This document shows positions 6,477 to 15,418 of a DNA stretch of 44,341 nt, one piece after another. The position numbers were made by a program, and so were the translations under genes. The notes below the pieces were generated by a model. The model saw nothing but the letters and a program-made list of their open reading frames with translations, was not told where the DNA came from and ran no database searches. Numbering within the stretch: position 1 is the first letter of the stretch; every line of letters begins with the position of its first letter. The stretch is from an uncultured Clostridia bacterium (GTDB lineage: Bacteria > Bacillota > Clostridia > RUG12999), in the NCBI GenBank assembly GCA_934792465.1, contig CAKVOK010000026.1, positions 1-44,341 on the forward strand, given 5' to 3'.

Positions 6477-9400
6477 TCAAACATAAATTGCTTTTTCGTC
6501 TTTGATAAGATATATTATTTTTTCTTTAACCGCTGCGGAGGTTATTATTTCCGCCGCACGTGCGTAAATTTCAATCTGTTTTTTATATTCTTCAAGCCTT
6601 TTCGGACTTACAAACGAATCTGTTTTGTAATCCACAATAACGTATTCTCCGTTTTCCTCGAAAATGCAGTCCGCAATTCCCTGAATCAATATTGTTTCTC
6701 CGCAGAGCGACGGATAAACCGTCTCCGATTTCACGGGCATATTAAATGAAAATTCCCGCAATACCTTCGGCGATTTTTGCATTCTTGCGAATATGTCGCC
6801 GGAAATAAATTTGCTTATTTTCTCGGTATAAACGTATTGTTCTTCATTTTCGGTTAAAAGCTTGCGGCGTTTAAGCCGTGCGATACATTCTTCGACGGAC
6901 GGATTTTTCATGTCGATTTCCTTGAGTACGAGATGATTTACGGTACCTATGTTTGCACCGGACAAATCCTTTTTCTCGATAAATTCGGGATAAGTTTTGA
7001 GTTCCGGAGCGAACATTTTGAATGCGGTCGGGTCATCGTATGTACCTGCTTTTTTTATCTCGCTTACGGAAAGCTTAACGGGGGTATGCGCCGCCTTTTC
7101 GTGCGGATAGCTGTAGCTTAACGCATTTTTTACATATTCGGAGGATTCGCCGGCTGCAAAATCCGCAGGTGTGTCAGCGGAAACGGTTTCGGACGAAAGT
7201 TCGTCTTTGCCAAAAATATTCAGAACCCATTTGTCGCTTAATCCGGCACAAATCCAGTCGAGATAAGAGGATGCACTCACAGCTGATTTTGTTTCCGCAA
7301 AAAAATCCCTTTCTTTCGCTTTCTTCACGGAAGCTGTGCAAATGAGTCTTGTTTCCGCACGGGTAAGCGCAACGTAGAGTATGCGCATTTCCTCGGATAT
7401 GCTTTCGCTTTTCATTGCTGCGGCAATAGCTTTTTGAGAAATCAGCTTGTATTTTATGTGCTTGGCGGGGTTTATCATGGTAAGTCCTATGCCGAGATTT
7501 TTGTGATACAGCAGATTTCCTACGGAGTCCTTTACGTTAAGCTTTTTTCCGCAGCCTGCGACAAATACGTTTTTGAATTGCAGACCCTTCGATTTGTGTA
7601 TGGACATTATCCTCACAACGTCTGCATTTTCCGAAAGGGTTTTCGCACCGGCACTGTCGCCGCCGGCGGAAAGTCGGTCGATATATTGTATGAATCCGAA
7701 CAAATCGTTTATACCCATATCGGCAAAGCCCTCCACCTGCTTTAAGAACAAATCGAGATTCGATTTTCGTCCCTCTCCGCCGGGCAGACAAAGAATGAAA
7801 TCATCAAAACACAGCTCATTGCACAAATATCTGCAAAATTCCTCAACCGTAAGCGAAACTGCCGTATCACGCCATAAAGCAAGCGTGTTTAAGAAGTTTT
7901 CGCATTTTTCTTTTGTTTCGTCTTCACCGTTGTATTTGATAATTGCTTTGTAAAACGAACCGCTGTGACACATGCGTATTTTCAGCAAATCGCTTTCCGT
8001 GAAGTTGAATAACGGCGAAAAGAGTACGCCTGTGAGCGGTATATCCTGATACGGATTGTCGCATATCTTCAGTACGGACATAAAAAGCCGTATTTCAAAG
8101 CTGTCGAAAAATCCGCCTCCGCCGTCAACGTAATACGGTATGCCGATTTTTTTAAATTCGGTTTCAAAGGAATGAATATTGTTTTTTACGCTCCGCATAA
8201 GCACGGCACAGTCGCTGAACCTTCCGCCGTCCGCTTTCAGCTGCAAAATCCGCTTTGCTATAAGGCGCGCTTCGTAGCCGATTTTGTCCTCCGGCTCGTC
8301 CGTATCGTCCGCATCACTGTCGGAATCTACGATTAAGAGTTCACATTTCGGCTCGTTTTCGGGTATTTCGCCGCTTCTGTAATAAAGCCGCTCTTCGTCA
8401 CCGTAGTCCACTCCGCCGGTTTCCTCGTTCATACATACGGAAAATATATCGTTGATGCAGTCCAATATATTGGACGAGCTTCGGAAGTTTTTGTTAAGGC
8501 AAATTTTTCGCTGTATTCCGTCAGATGTGTATGTTTTCGATTTTTCGGAAAAAATGCCGGGGTCTGCCTGCCTGAAACGGTATATGCTTTGCTTGATGTC
8601 GCCGACCATGAACATATTGGTGCTTTTTCCGTCTTTTTTTCTCGATATATAGGAGAAAAGAGTTTCCTGCGCCGGGTTGCAGTCCTGATATTCGTCTACG
8701 AATATTTCCGTGTAGCGCTCTCTCAGGCGGTCGGCAACGCCGCTCTCGGCGTCCTTTAAAATCTGCATTGCCATATGCTCGAAATCCGAAAAGTCTATCA
8801 GTGCCGAATCGTGCTTTTTCCGCATGAATATATCCGAAAAGGTGTTGACGCATTTTTTCAGAGTCAGCGCAAGCGGATAAGCGCTTTTTATTTCTTCTGC
8901 GATTTCGTCAAAGCTTTTTCCGCATATGTCGGATTGGATTTTGCCGAACCGCTTTTTCAAATCGTCGCGTTTTTTGCCTATTTCCTTGCATATGCTTTCG
9001 TCCTCGTCCTTGCTTTTTTTGCCTATCGAACCGAACGAAAAGGCACCCAGAATATCATAAAATTCATCGCTTTCGGATTTTGCCGCAAGGCAGAGCTTTT
9101 CAAGAGAAGCGGTATCTCTTTCGAGAGCAGGAGTGTAGTTCAGTCCCAAATCCGCAGCGTATTTGTAAAGCTTTTCAAATTCGCTCTTTATTGCGCAGAG
9201 GTTTATATATGCATTGTGTTTCAGATATTTTGTCCATATCAATTCGCTTGCCGGAACGTCCGAATTGTATGCCTCGCACTGTTCGTCAAGCCATCTTTCG
9301 GGTTCGGGCAGACTTCGTGTGAAGTCGTACAGCCGAATTATTTCATTTTCGAGAGTTTCGTCTTTTCCGCCGAAAAGGCTGCACAGCCTGTCCGTCATAA

Positions 9401-9845
9401 TCGGGTCGTGCTCATACATAAATTCAAGCGTTTCATCGGCAGATTCGAGCTTCAAAAGCTCGGTTTCGCTGTCGTCCGCTATTTTGAACGCAGGGTCGAT
9501 TTCGAGCAGATGAAAGTTGTTTTTTATTATATCAAGGCAGAAGCTGTGAATCGTTGTTATGCTCGCCTTGCCGATGAGAGTCAGCTGACGGGAAAGAAAT
9601 GCGTTTTTTTCGGATTCCTCGATTTTTTCGCTTATTTTTCGGCTTATTCGTTCTTTCATTTCCGCCGCCGCCGCATTGGTAAAGGTTACGACAAGAAATT
9701 CGGTTATGTCGTGTCCCGAAAGCAGCTTGTTCAGCACACGTTCGGAGAGAACGGCTGTTTTTCCGCTGCCTGCCGCCGCAGATACCAGTATGTCGCAGCC
9801 GTTTTCGTATATCGCTCTTTTTTGGTCTGCAGTAAATTCAGGCAT
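6477..9845 (-). CDS. addA: ATP-dependent helicase/nuclease subunit A (AddA)
   Basis: A 1122-residue UvrD-type superfamily 1 helicase with a C-terminal nuclease. With AddB it resects double-strand ends for RecA loading. Visible motifs are Walker A AAAGSGKT (23-30), FVDEYQDCNP (motif II), MVGDIKQSIYRFRQ (motif III), IMSIHKSKGLQFKNVF, LYVALTRAETRL (motif VI), and the PD-(D/E)XK core GIADCIFEENGEYVIVDYKT near the C-terminus. The start is ATG 9845, which overlaps the end of addB by 8 nt and has a GGGAGG-rich site upstream. A much longer reading (to 10028) would run far into addB and is rejected. Confidence 0.97.
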   Translation of the reverse strand: MPEFTADQKRAIYENGCDILVSAAAGSGKTAVLSERVLNKLLSGHDITEFLVVTFTNAAAAEMKERISRKISEKIEESEKNAFLSRQLTLIGKASITTIHSFCLDIIKNNFHLLEIDPAFKIADDSETELLKLESADETLEFMYEHDPIMTDRLCSLFGGKDETLENEIIRLYDFTRSLPEPERWLDEQCEAYNSDVPASELIWTKYLKHNAYINLCAIKSEFEKLYKYAADLGLNYTPALERDTASLEKLCLAAKSESDEFYDILGAFSFGSIGKKSKDEDESICKEIGKKRDDLKKRFGKIQSDICGKSFDEIAEEIKSAYPLALTLKKCVNTFSDIFMRKKHDSALIDFSDFEHMAMQILKDAESGVADRLRERYTEIFVDEYQDCNPAQETLFSYISRKKDGKSTNMFMVGDIKQSIYRFRQADPGIFSEKSKTYTSDGIQRKICLNKNFRSSSNILDCINDIFSVCMNEETGGVDYGDEERLYYRSGEIPENEPKCELLIVDSDSDADDTDEPEDKIGYEARLIAKRILQLKADGGRFSDCAVLMRSVKNNIHSFETEFKKIGIPYYVDGGGGFFDSFEIRLFMSVLKICDNPYQDIPLTGVLFSPLFNFTESDLLKIRMCHSGSFYKAIIKYNGEDETKEKCENFLNTLALWRDTAVSLTVEEFCRYLCNELCFDDFILCLPGGEGRKSNLDLFLKQVEGFADMGINDLFGFIQYIDRLSAGGDSAGAKTLSENADVVRIMSIHKSKGLQFKNVFVAGCGKKLNVKDSVGNLLYHKNLGIGLTMINPAKHIKYKLISQKAIAAAMKSESISEEMRILYVALTRAETRLICTASVKKAKERDFFAETKSAVSASSYLDWICAGLSDKWVLNIFGKDELSSETVSADTPADFAAGESSEYVKNALSYSYPHEKAAHTPVKLSVSEIKKAGTYDDPTAFKMFAPELKTYPEFIEKKDLSGANIGTVNHLVLKEIDMKNPSVEECIARLKRRKLLTENEEQYVYTEKISKFISGDIFARMQKSPKVLREFSFNMPVKSETVYPSLCGETILIQGIADCIFEENGEYVIVDYKTDSFVSPKRLEEYKKQIEIYARAAEIITSAAVKEKIIYLIKDEKAIYV

Positions 9846-12800
9846 TTTCCTTTCCCTCCCTTTCAAGCTGTTCCATAAGCTCATTTTTGTCAACGGCGGC
9901 AATATAGTTAAATTTGCAGCCGAGCTTCTTTTCGAAGTGGCAAATATCTTTGAAATCGCAGAAATCGCAGCCGGTTTCCCTGCCGTATTTAATCGGGGCA
10001 ATATCCGTTTTGCCGTGCAATATCTCACGGCTTATACTTTTTATCAGCTTGTTTGTTTCCTTGCGTATTCCCATAAATTGATTGAAGCTGACAGCGTGCG
10101 AGGTTTTGCCGAGGCTGCCGTCTTTCAGCAGATTTACGGGGATTACGTTGCTTTTTTTGACTATGTTTTCGTCCATTGCGTTTATTATTTTCATGTCGTT
10201 TACGACAATGCCGGTCATCTTAAATTCATCTGCCAGAAGCGGAGCGGTTTCGTCCGTTTCATCGGCTTCTATTATCGGGTCTTTGAACCGGAAATACAGT
10301 ACGCCGGCAGGCTTGGCGTCCTCAAGAGTACACATTCTGTCGAGATATACGGCAAGCTGCAGCTCCAGTCCGCACATCATTTTTCCAATGTCGAAATCGC
10401 GGCTGCCGGATTTGTAATCGACAATTCTCAGGTATCTTCCGCCGTTTTCGTCCGTATACATATCGGCACGGTCGATAATTCCTTTCAGCTTTACGGTTTT
10501 GCCGTCTGCCTTTATGGTCAGCGGTATATATTTGCCGCCGCCTATATTTATTTCATATCCTATCGGTTCAAATTTTCCGGCACGCAGATGATTTACGACA
10601 TACGATACGGACAGTATAAGCATCTTTTTCAGGCGCAGCAGGAGATGTGTGCGCTTTCTTGATTTTATATCGAAAAGTGCTTCGGTTTCCGTAATTTTTT
10701 TATCTATCAGCCTTTCCGCAGTTCTTTTTATGAATGCTTCGTCTGCCGTTCTCCAGGATAAACCGTTTACGGTGATTTCATTGGAAAGCTCCTGCATTAT
10801 TTCGTGCATCAGCGAGCCTGTATCGGTATTTTCAAGTCCGGCGGTTTTGCGCTTGTTTATATAGAGCATATGCTTCAAAAAGTGCGCAAACGGGCATTTT
10901 TTATAGCTTTCCAGACGTGAAACGCTGACGTTTAAAGTGCCGTCTTTGAAAAATTCGTCGAGTATCGGGCTGTCTATGCCGTTTGCAGAGGGCTTGTAGT
11001 TCATTGCGGAGAGAAACAGTTCGTATTTCTTCGGGTCGGTTTCCTTAAAAAATCCTGCGGTTTCATGCCATATTTCATCTGCCGCAAAGCCATCCGCTTC
11101 GTTTCGCAGAGCTGCCGCCATATATGAAAATGCGGGGCGTTTCGCCAGTATATTTTCCTTTGTCGGAGCGGCGGGAACAATACGGCTTTGAACACGCAGA
11201 TTATCAAAACAGCCGCAGATTCTGTGAATAATGCGTGACGGACGGTATGAATTGCCCGATATATCGGAAATCGGGTATGATATGTAAAGCTTGCTTTTCG
11301 CACGCATCAGCAGGTTTAGAATCAAAAAATCTTCGCTGAACGCACGCTTTACGGTATCGGGAGCGAGCTTCACACCGATTTTCAAAAGATTTTTTCTGTC
11401 GTCATCGTTCAGAATACCCTCGTCAGACATTATCTGCGGATATACACCGTCGTTTGTTCCGACAACAAAAAGAATGTCGGCATCTGCGGCATCGTTTGCA
11501 CCGCATATTGTCACGCTGTCCAAGGAGGTGGGGATTGAGCCGATTTCATGAGATGAAACGGCACTTTTAATCATTTGAACAAATTCGGCTGCCGATACTT
11601 CTTCGTTCCCGGCAAGGCTCGCAGCTTCGTCGAGAGAATCTATGAGAATATTCCATATTTGTCCGTAATATGCCGAGATTTCGGGAGCGGATTCTCTGAA
11701 CCGCTCCACGCCGGCCTTTGTATTTTCAAATAAATTTATGTCTGTCATAAATTCAAATAAAACGGTGCATTTTTCTTTTACTGTTTTGTTTTTGTTCAGA
11801 CCGTCCGAGAGCCGTATCAGAGGCTCAATGAGCTTTTTGCGTATTCTGTTTATTTCGGCGAGAAATTCTTCCTCCGAATCGAAATCGTTTGCGATTTTCG
11901 GCGTATATTTCCATTCTTTTTTATATCCGTTTCCTTTTATGCCAACTGCAAGACAGTAATTTTCGAGTAAATCCGCTTCGTCGCGCACATCTGCCGCAAA
12001 TCCCGATTTTAAGTAGGAAAACAAAGCCTTGTAGCTGAAATTTTCCACGGCTGTGTTCATTGCGCCGAAAACTGCGTCTGCCGCAGGCTGTGTCGAAGCA
12101 TTGATTTTCTTCGATATGAAGCATGGGATTTCGTATTGCCCGAAAATTTCGGAAATTATATTCAAATATCTTTCGCTGTCACGTGCCGATACGGCAATGT
12201 CCCTGTAGCGTTTGCCGGATTTTACGAGCCGTTTTATCTGCTCGGCAACGCTTCTGATTTCATCGTGAACCGTGTTGTATTCAGTGATAAAAATATTCTC
12301 CGATTTTTGCTTTGTCTTTGAGTTTTTTTCAAAGCACTCCGCAAGATGCGCCAAATCTTCCGGCGCATATATTTTGCCTGTTTTAAAATATTTTATTTCC
12401 GTAAATTCTTTGAGCGCCTTTATATCCGCAATCTGGTCGGAATACAGGCTGTCCTCGTCGTTTCCGCCGGTAGGCAGAGCCGAAAAGGCTATGTATATTC
12501 CGCTGCCGCAATCGTGCAGATTTTTTATTACCTGCATTTCCTGCGGAGTGAAGCTCGCAAAGCCGTCGAATATGAAAGTGCTTTCAGCAAAATAATCCCT
12601 GTTGGCGGAAATTATTTTTGCAAGCAGAGTAAGCTCATCATCGCCGGTTATGTATTTGTCGCCGAGCAGCCGAACAAATTCGGAATAGATTGTGTATATA
12701 TCGCCGAGCTTGTTTTTGAGTGCGGAATCCTCCGCTTTTTCGGCGGCGTTTTTGATGTCGTCCGGAAAAACGGAGTATGTAGCAAATTCTTTCGTTATAT

Positions 12801-13155
12801 CGCTTAAAATCTCCGTGAATCCCGAATAAGCGGAAGCACGCTTCAAGACGGTAAGTTTGCTTGAAACACGGCGGCAAACAAGCCCCAGAAGAATTTGTTT
12901 GCCGCTTTTTGTAAGGCGTTCGCAGCCGCCTATGCCGAATTCGTTTATAACCTTGTGATAAAGGCGCTTGAACGAGGTAACGTCCGTAAGATAGCTGCTG
13001 ACAGCACCGAACAGCTTCGCAATTTCAATCTCCGCACCGTATGAAAACGGTTCGGGAACTATATAACAAACATCTTTGCCGATTTTTTTCATAATCTCGA
13101 TGCATTTTGCGGTTTTGCCGCTTTTTACGGAACCGTATATTATATTTACAGACAT
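9838..13155 (-). CDS. addB: ATP-dependent helicase/nuclease subunit B (AddB)
   Basis: A 1105-residue partner of AddA. It has an N-terminal nucleotide-binding loop (GSVKSGKTAK), a long inactive helicase-like region and a C-terminal RecB-type nuclease (GIIDRADMYTDE, RIVDYKSG). The iron-sulfur clasp cysteines are visible: one in YKKCPFAHFLKHML and three in CDFCDFKDIC near the C-terminus, the pattern needed for the AddB [4Fe-4S] cluster. The ATG at 13155 follows AAGGAG. It starts 13 nt after tgt, so it is probably in the same transcript, and it is translationally coupled to addA. Confidence 0.96.
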   Translation of the reverse strand: MSVNIIYGSVKSGKTAKCIEIMKKIGKDVCYIVPEPFSYGAEIEIAKLFGAVSSYLTDVTSFKRLYHKVINEFGIGGCERLTKSGKQILLGLVCRRVSSKLTVLKRASAYSGFTEILSDITKEFATYSVFPDDIKNAAEKAEDSALKNKLGDIYTIYSEFVRLLGDKYITGDDELTLLAKIISANRDYFAESTFIFDGFASFTPQEMQVIKNLHDCGSGIYIAFSALPTGGNDEDSLYSDQIADIKALKEFTEIKYFKTGKIYAPEDLAHLAECFEKNSKTKQKSENIFITEYNTVHDEIRSVAEQIKRLVKSGKRYRDIAVSARDSERYLNIISEIFGQYEIPCFISKKINASTQPAADAVFGAMNTAVENFSYKALFSYLKSGFAADVRDEADLLENYCLAVGIKGNGYKKEWKYTPKIANDFDSEEEFLAEINRIRKKLIEPLIRLSDGLNKNKTVKEKCTVLFEFMTDINLFENTKAGVERFRESAPEISAYYGQIWNILIDSLDEAASLAGNEEVSAAEFVQMIKSAVSSHEIGSIPTSLDSVTICGANDAADADILFVVGTNDGVYPQIMSDEGILNDDDRKNLLKIGVKLAPDTVKRAFSEDFLILNLLMRAKSKLYISYPISDISGNSYRPSRIIHRICGCFDNLRVQSRIVPAAPTKENILAKRPAFSYMAAALRNEADGFAADEIWHETAGFFKETDPKKYELFLSAMNYKPSANGIDSPILDEFFKDGTLNVSVSRLESYKKCPFAHFLKHMLYINKRKTAGLENTDTGSLMHEIMQELSNEITVNGLSWRTADEAFIKRTAERLIDKKITETEALFDIKSRKRTHLLLRLKKMLILSVSYVVNHLRAGKFEPIGYEINIGGGKYIPLTIKADGKTVKLKGIIDRADMYTDENGGRYLRIVDYKSGSRDFDIGKMMCGLELQLAVYLDRMCTLEDAKPAGVLYFRFKDPIIEADETDETAPLLADEFKMTGIVVNDMKIINAMDENIVKKSNVIPVNLLKDGSLGKTSHAVSFNQFMGIRKETNKLIKSISREILHGKTDIAPIKYGRETGCDFCDFKDICHFEKKLGCKFNYIAAVDKNELMEQLEREGKENA

Positions 13156-13168
13156 TTTTTACTCCTTA

Positions 13169-14299
13169 TTAAAGTTTTTTTAAAAATGTTTCGTTTGCAT
13201 ATTCTCTGTATTTGTCGAATCTGTCCTCTTCGATTGCTGCACGTATTTCCTCCATCATTGTGTTGTAGAAATAGAGGTTGTGCAATACGCAAAGACGCAT
13301 ACCGAGCATTTCGCCCGCTTTCAAAAGGTGGCGTATATATGCTCTCGAATAATGGCGGCATGCGGGGCAGCCGCAGTCCTTGTCTATGGGATTCGGGTCT
13401 GTCGCATATTTTTGGTTCAGAATATGCATATACCCTTTCGAGGTGAATATAGAACCGTGTCTTGCGTTTCTGCTCGGCATTACGCAGTCGAAGAAATCAA
13501 CGCCCCTCGCAACGGCTTCGACTATGTTTACCGGAGTTCCGACACCCATAAGGTATCGTGGTCTGTCCTCCGGAGCATATGGCTCCACGGCGTCTATAAT
13601 ATCGTACATTTCCTGTGTGGATTCGCCTACGGCAAGCCCTCCTATGGCATAGCCCGGCAAATCAAGCTTCGCTATATCCTGCATATGGCGTATGCGCAGC
13701 TCCGGATATGTTCCGCCCTGATTTATGCCGAACAGCAGCTGATGCTTGTTTATCGTGCCGTCAAGCCCGTTCAGCCTTGTCATTTCGTCCTTGCAGCGTT
13801 TGAGCCATCTTGTTGTACGTTCTATTGAGTTTTCGACATATTCTTTCGGCGCAGGATTTTCTATGCATTCGTCGAATGCCATGGCTATCGTGGAAGCAAG
13901 ATGCGACTGTATCTGCATACTTTCTTCCGGACCCATGAATATTTTTTTGCCGTCTACGTGCGAGGCGAAGTATACGCCCTCTTCTTTGATTTTTCGGAGT
14001 GCACCGAGCGAAAATACCTGAAAGCCGCCGCTGTCCGTGAGAATAGGTCTGTCCCAATTCATGAATTTGTGCAGACCTCCGAGTTCGGCTATTATGTCAT
14101 CGCCGGGTCTTACGTGCAGGTGGTATGTGTTGGAAAGCTCCACCTGGCATTTTACGTCTTTCAAATCCATTGACGAAATGCCGCCCTTGACGGTTGCGGA
14201 AGTCCCTACGTTCATGAACACCGGTGTCTGAACAGTGCCGTGAACCGTTGTAAATTCGCCTCGTCTTGCTTTGTTGTTTTTATGAAGTATTTTAAACAT
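13169..14299 (-). CDS. tgt: Queuine/preQ1 tRNA-guanine transglycosylase
   Basis: A 376-residue TIM-barrel enzyme that exchanges G34 of tRNAs with GUN anticodons for preQ1, a step in queuosine synthesis. The active-site aspartates are D89 in TDSGGFQ and D270 in FFDCVMPSRNARHG. The zinc ligands C308, C310, C313 and H339 are present. The start is ATG 14299 (MFKILHK), behind AAAGGACAG; an upstream in-frame ATG at 14317 overlaps that ribosome-binding site. It heads the minus-strand run tgt-addB-addA. queA and the preQ1 synthesis genes are not in the window. Confidence 0.97.
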   Translation of the reverse strand: MFKILHKNNKARRGEFTTVHGTVQTPVFMNVGTSATVKGGISSMDLKDVKCQVELSNTYHLHVRPGDDIIAELGGLHKFMNWDRPILTDSGGFQVFSLGALRKIKEEGVYFASHVDGKKIFMGPEESMQIQSHLASTIAMAFDECIENPAPKEYVENSIERTTRWLKRCKDEMTRLNGLDGTINKHQLLFGINQGGTYPELRIRHMQDIAKLDLPGYAIGGLAVGESTQEMYDIIDAVEPYAPEDRPRYLMGVGTPVNIVEAVARGVDFFDCVMPSRNARHGSIFTSKGYMHILNQKYATDPNPIDKDCGCPACRHYSRAYIRHLLKAGEMLGMRLCVLHNLYFYNTMMEEIRAAIEEDRFDKYREYANETFLKKL

Positions 14300-14333
14300 A
14301 AATTTCTGTCCTTTCAATTTGCCTTATATATAT

Positions 14334-14362
14334 ATTGTAACATAAACCGACGAAAATTTCAA
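14334..14362 (-). promoter_or_regulatory. Promoter of tgt
   Basis: On the minus strand, -35 TTGAAA (14362-14357) and -10 TACAAT (14339-14334) are 17 nt apart, about 35 nt upstream of the tgt start. It probably drives tgt-addB-addA and the genes beyond. Confidence 0.75.
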
Positions 14363-14421
14363 TAGCTATATTGCAAAAATACGTTTGTCGGAATTTGTCG
14401 GTAAAAAAATGTCCCATAATA

Positions 14422-14450
14422 TTGACAAAAAGGAAAAAATATGATATAAT
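14422..14450 (+). promoter_or_regulatory. Promoter of the marR-marR-citrate synthase operon
   Basis: TTGACA (14422-14427) and TATAAT (14445-14450) are spaced by exactly 17 nt, 62 nt upstream of the first MarR gene and divergent from the tgt promoter. MarR proteins often bind their own promoters, but no convincing palindrome was picked out here. Confidence 0.88.
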
Positions 14451-14511
14451 TAGTTCAAAAGTAAACTGTTTTTGCTGATGCATAACAATACATTAACAAA
14501 CGGGGGTTACT

Positions 14512-14946
14512 ATGGACGATTTATTCGAACTCAGAATTACGGCAATGAAGTTAAGGAAGATATATGACATGAAATGCACGGAAATCATGGAAAAATATGA
14601 GCTTAGGCGTGCGGATGTGGATATATTGTGGCTGATTTACAGGTCGGGGAACGACAAGACGGCACGAGCCATTGCGGAAACGGGAATGTCTAAGGCAAAT
14701 ATATCGAAATCGATTGAAAATCTGAAAATAAATAATCTTATTTCACTCGAAACGGACAAGTCGGACAGAAGATATGTTCACATTCATTTGAAAACGGCGG
14801 CATATGCTGTTATAGATGAAATAATAAAGGTAAAAACGAAAATAAACAGTGATTTGTTTGCCGGAATATCTCCGGAGGAAAAAGAGATTTTTAAAAAAAT
14901 AAGAAGCAGATTGGAGCATAATATAAATACACAGTACAACTTTTGA
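14512..14946 (+). CDS. MarR-family transcriptional regulator (first of a tandem pair)
   Basis: A 144-residue winged-helix regulator. The recognition-helix region reads TARAIAETGMSKANISKSIE and is followed by a wing with DKSDRRYVHIHLK, the usual MarR DxRxx pattern. The ends are helical and suit dimer formation. The ligand is unknown. A second MarR gene follows after 13 nt, then citrate synthase, all from one promoter. The two MarR proteins are only distantly similar to each other, so they could act as separate sensors or as a heteromer; this is inference. Confidence 0.87.
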   Translation: MDDLFELRITAMKLRKIYDMKCTEIMEKYELRRADVDILWLIYRSGNDKTARAIAETGMSKANISKSIENLKINNLISLETDKSDRRYVHIHLKTAAYAVIDEIIKVKTKINSDLFAGISPEEKEIFKKIRSRLEHNINTQYNF

Positions 14947-14959
14947 AAAGGAGAAAGAT

Positions 14960-15418
14960 ATGAACGGCGAAATTTTGAAATTGGCAAGAGGACTGATGCT
15001 TTATAACGATGCATTTGCAAATATGCCGTCCGATAAGCTGCGCAGCGGCATAACCAGGTTCGATTTTTTCGTGCTGAATAAATTCGATACGGAATTCGGC
15101 AGCGGCGGCAGGCTTTATCTCAGCGATTTAAAAGATAAACTCGGACTTGGCATGGATAAGGTTTCGAAGCTTGCGAGAGAGCTGGAGCAAAAAGGACTTG
15201 TAAAATGGACGCATGATAATAAGGATACAAGGGGAACATACATAGAGCTTACCGATTTCGGCGCAGATAGGCTGAAGAACGGGCAAGAAAAAACGATGAC
15301 ATTTTATAAAAACGTTATATCGAAATTCGGCAAAGAGCGTTCGGAAGAACTTGTGCGCATGATGAAAGAAATGACGGATATAATGGCAGAGGAATTAAAT
15401 GGGGAGGACGCAGGCTGA
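14960..15418 (+). CDS. MarR-family transcriptional regulator (second of a tandem pair)
   Basis: A 152-residue winged-helix protein: LYLSDLKDKLGLGMDKVSKL (helix-turn-helix), then GLVKWTHDNKDTRGTYIELT (wing). The C-terminal helix reads SEELVRMMKEMTDIMAEEL. A clear AAAGGAG precedes the ATG. Its TGA shares a base with the ATG of the citrate synthase gene, so translation of the regulator and enzyme is coupled. It probably senses a metabolite linked to the citrate/2-oxoglutarate branch, which is inferred from context only. Confidence 0.85.
   Translation: MNGEILKLARGLMLYNDAFANMPSDKLRSGITRFDFFVLNKFDTEFGSGGRLYLSDLKDKLGLGMDKVSKLARELEQKGLVKWTHDNKDTRGTYIELTDFGADRLKNGQEKTMTFYKNVISKFGKERSEELVRMMKEMTDIMAEELNGEDAG

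Noticed and set aside
8775..10662. Long plus-strand open frames (367 and 328 codons)
   Set aside because: They are antisense to addA and addB, which have full motif sets. The frames are rich in Phe, Tyr and Arg with no domain and no ribosome-binding site in a sensible place.
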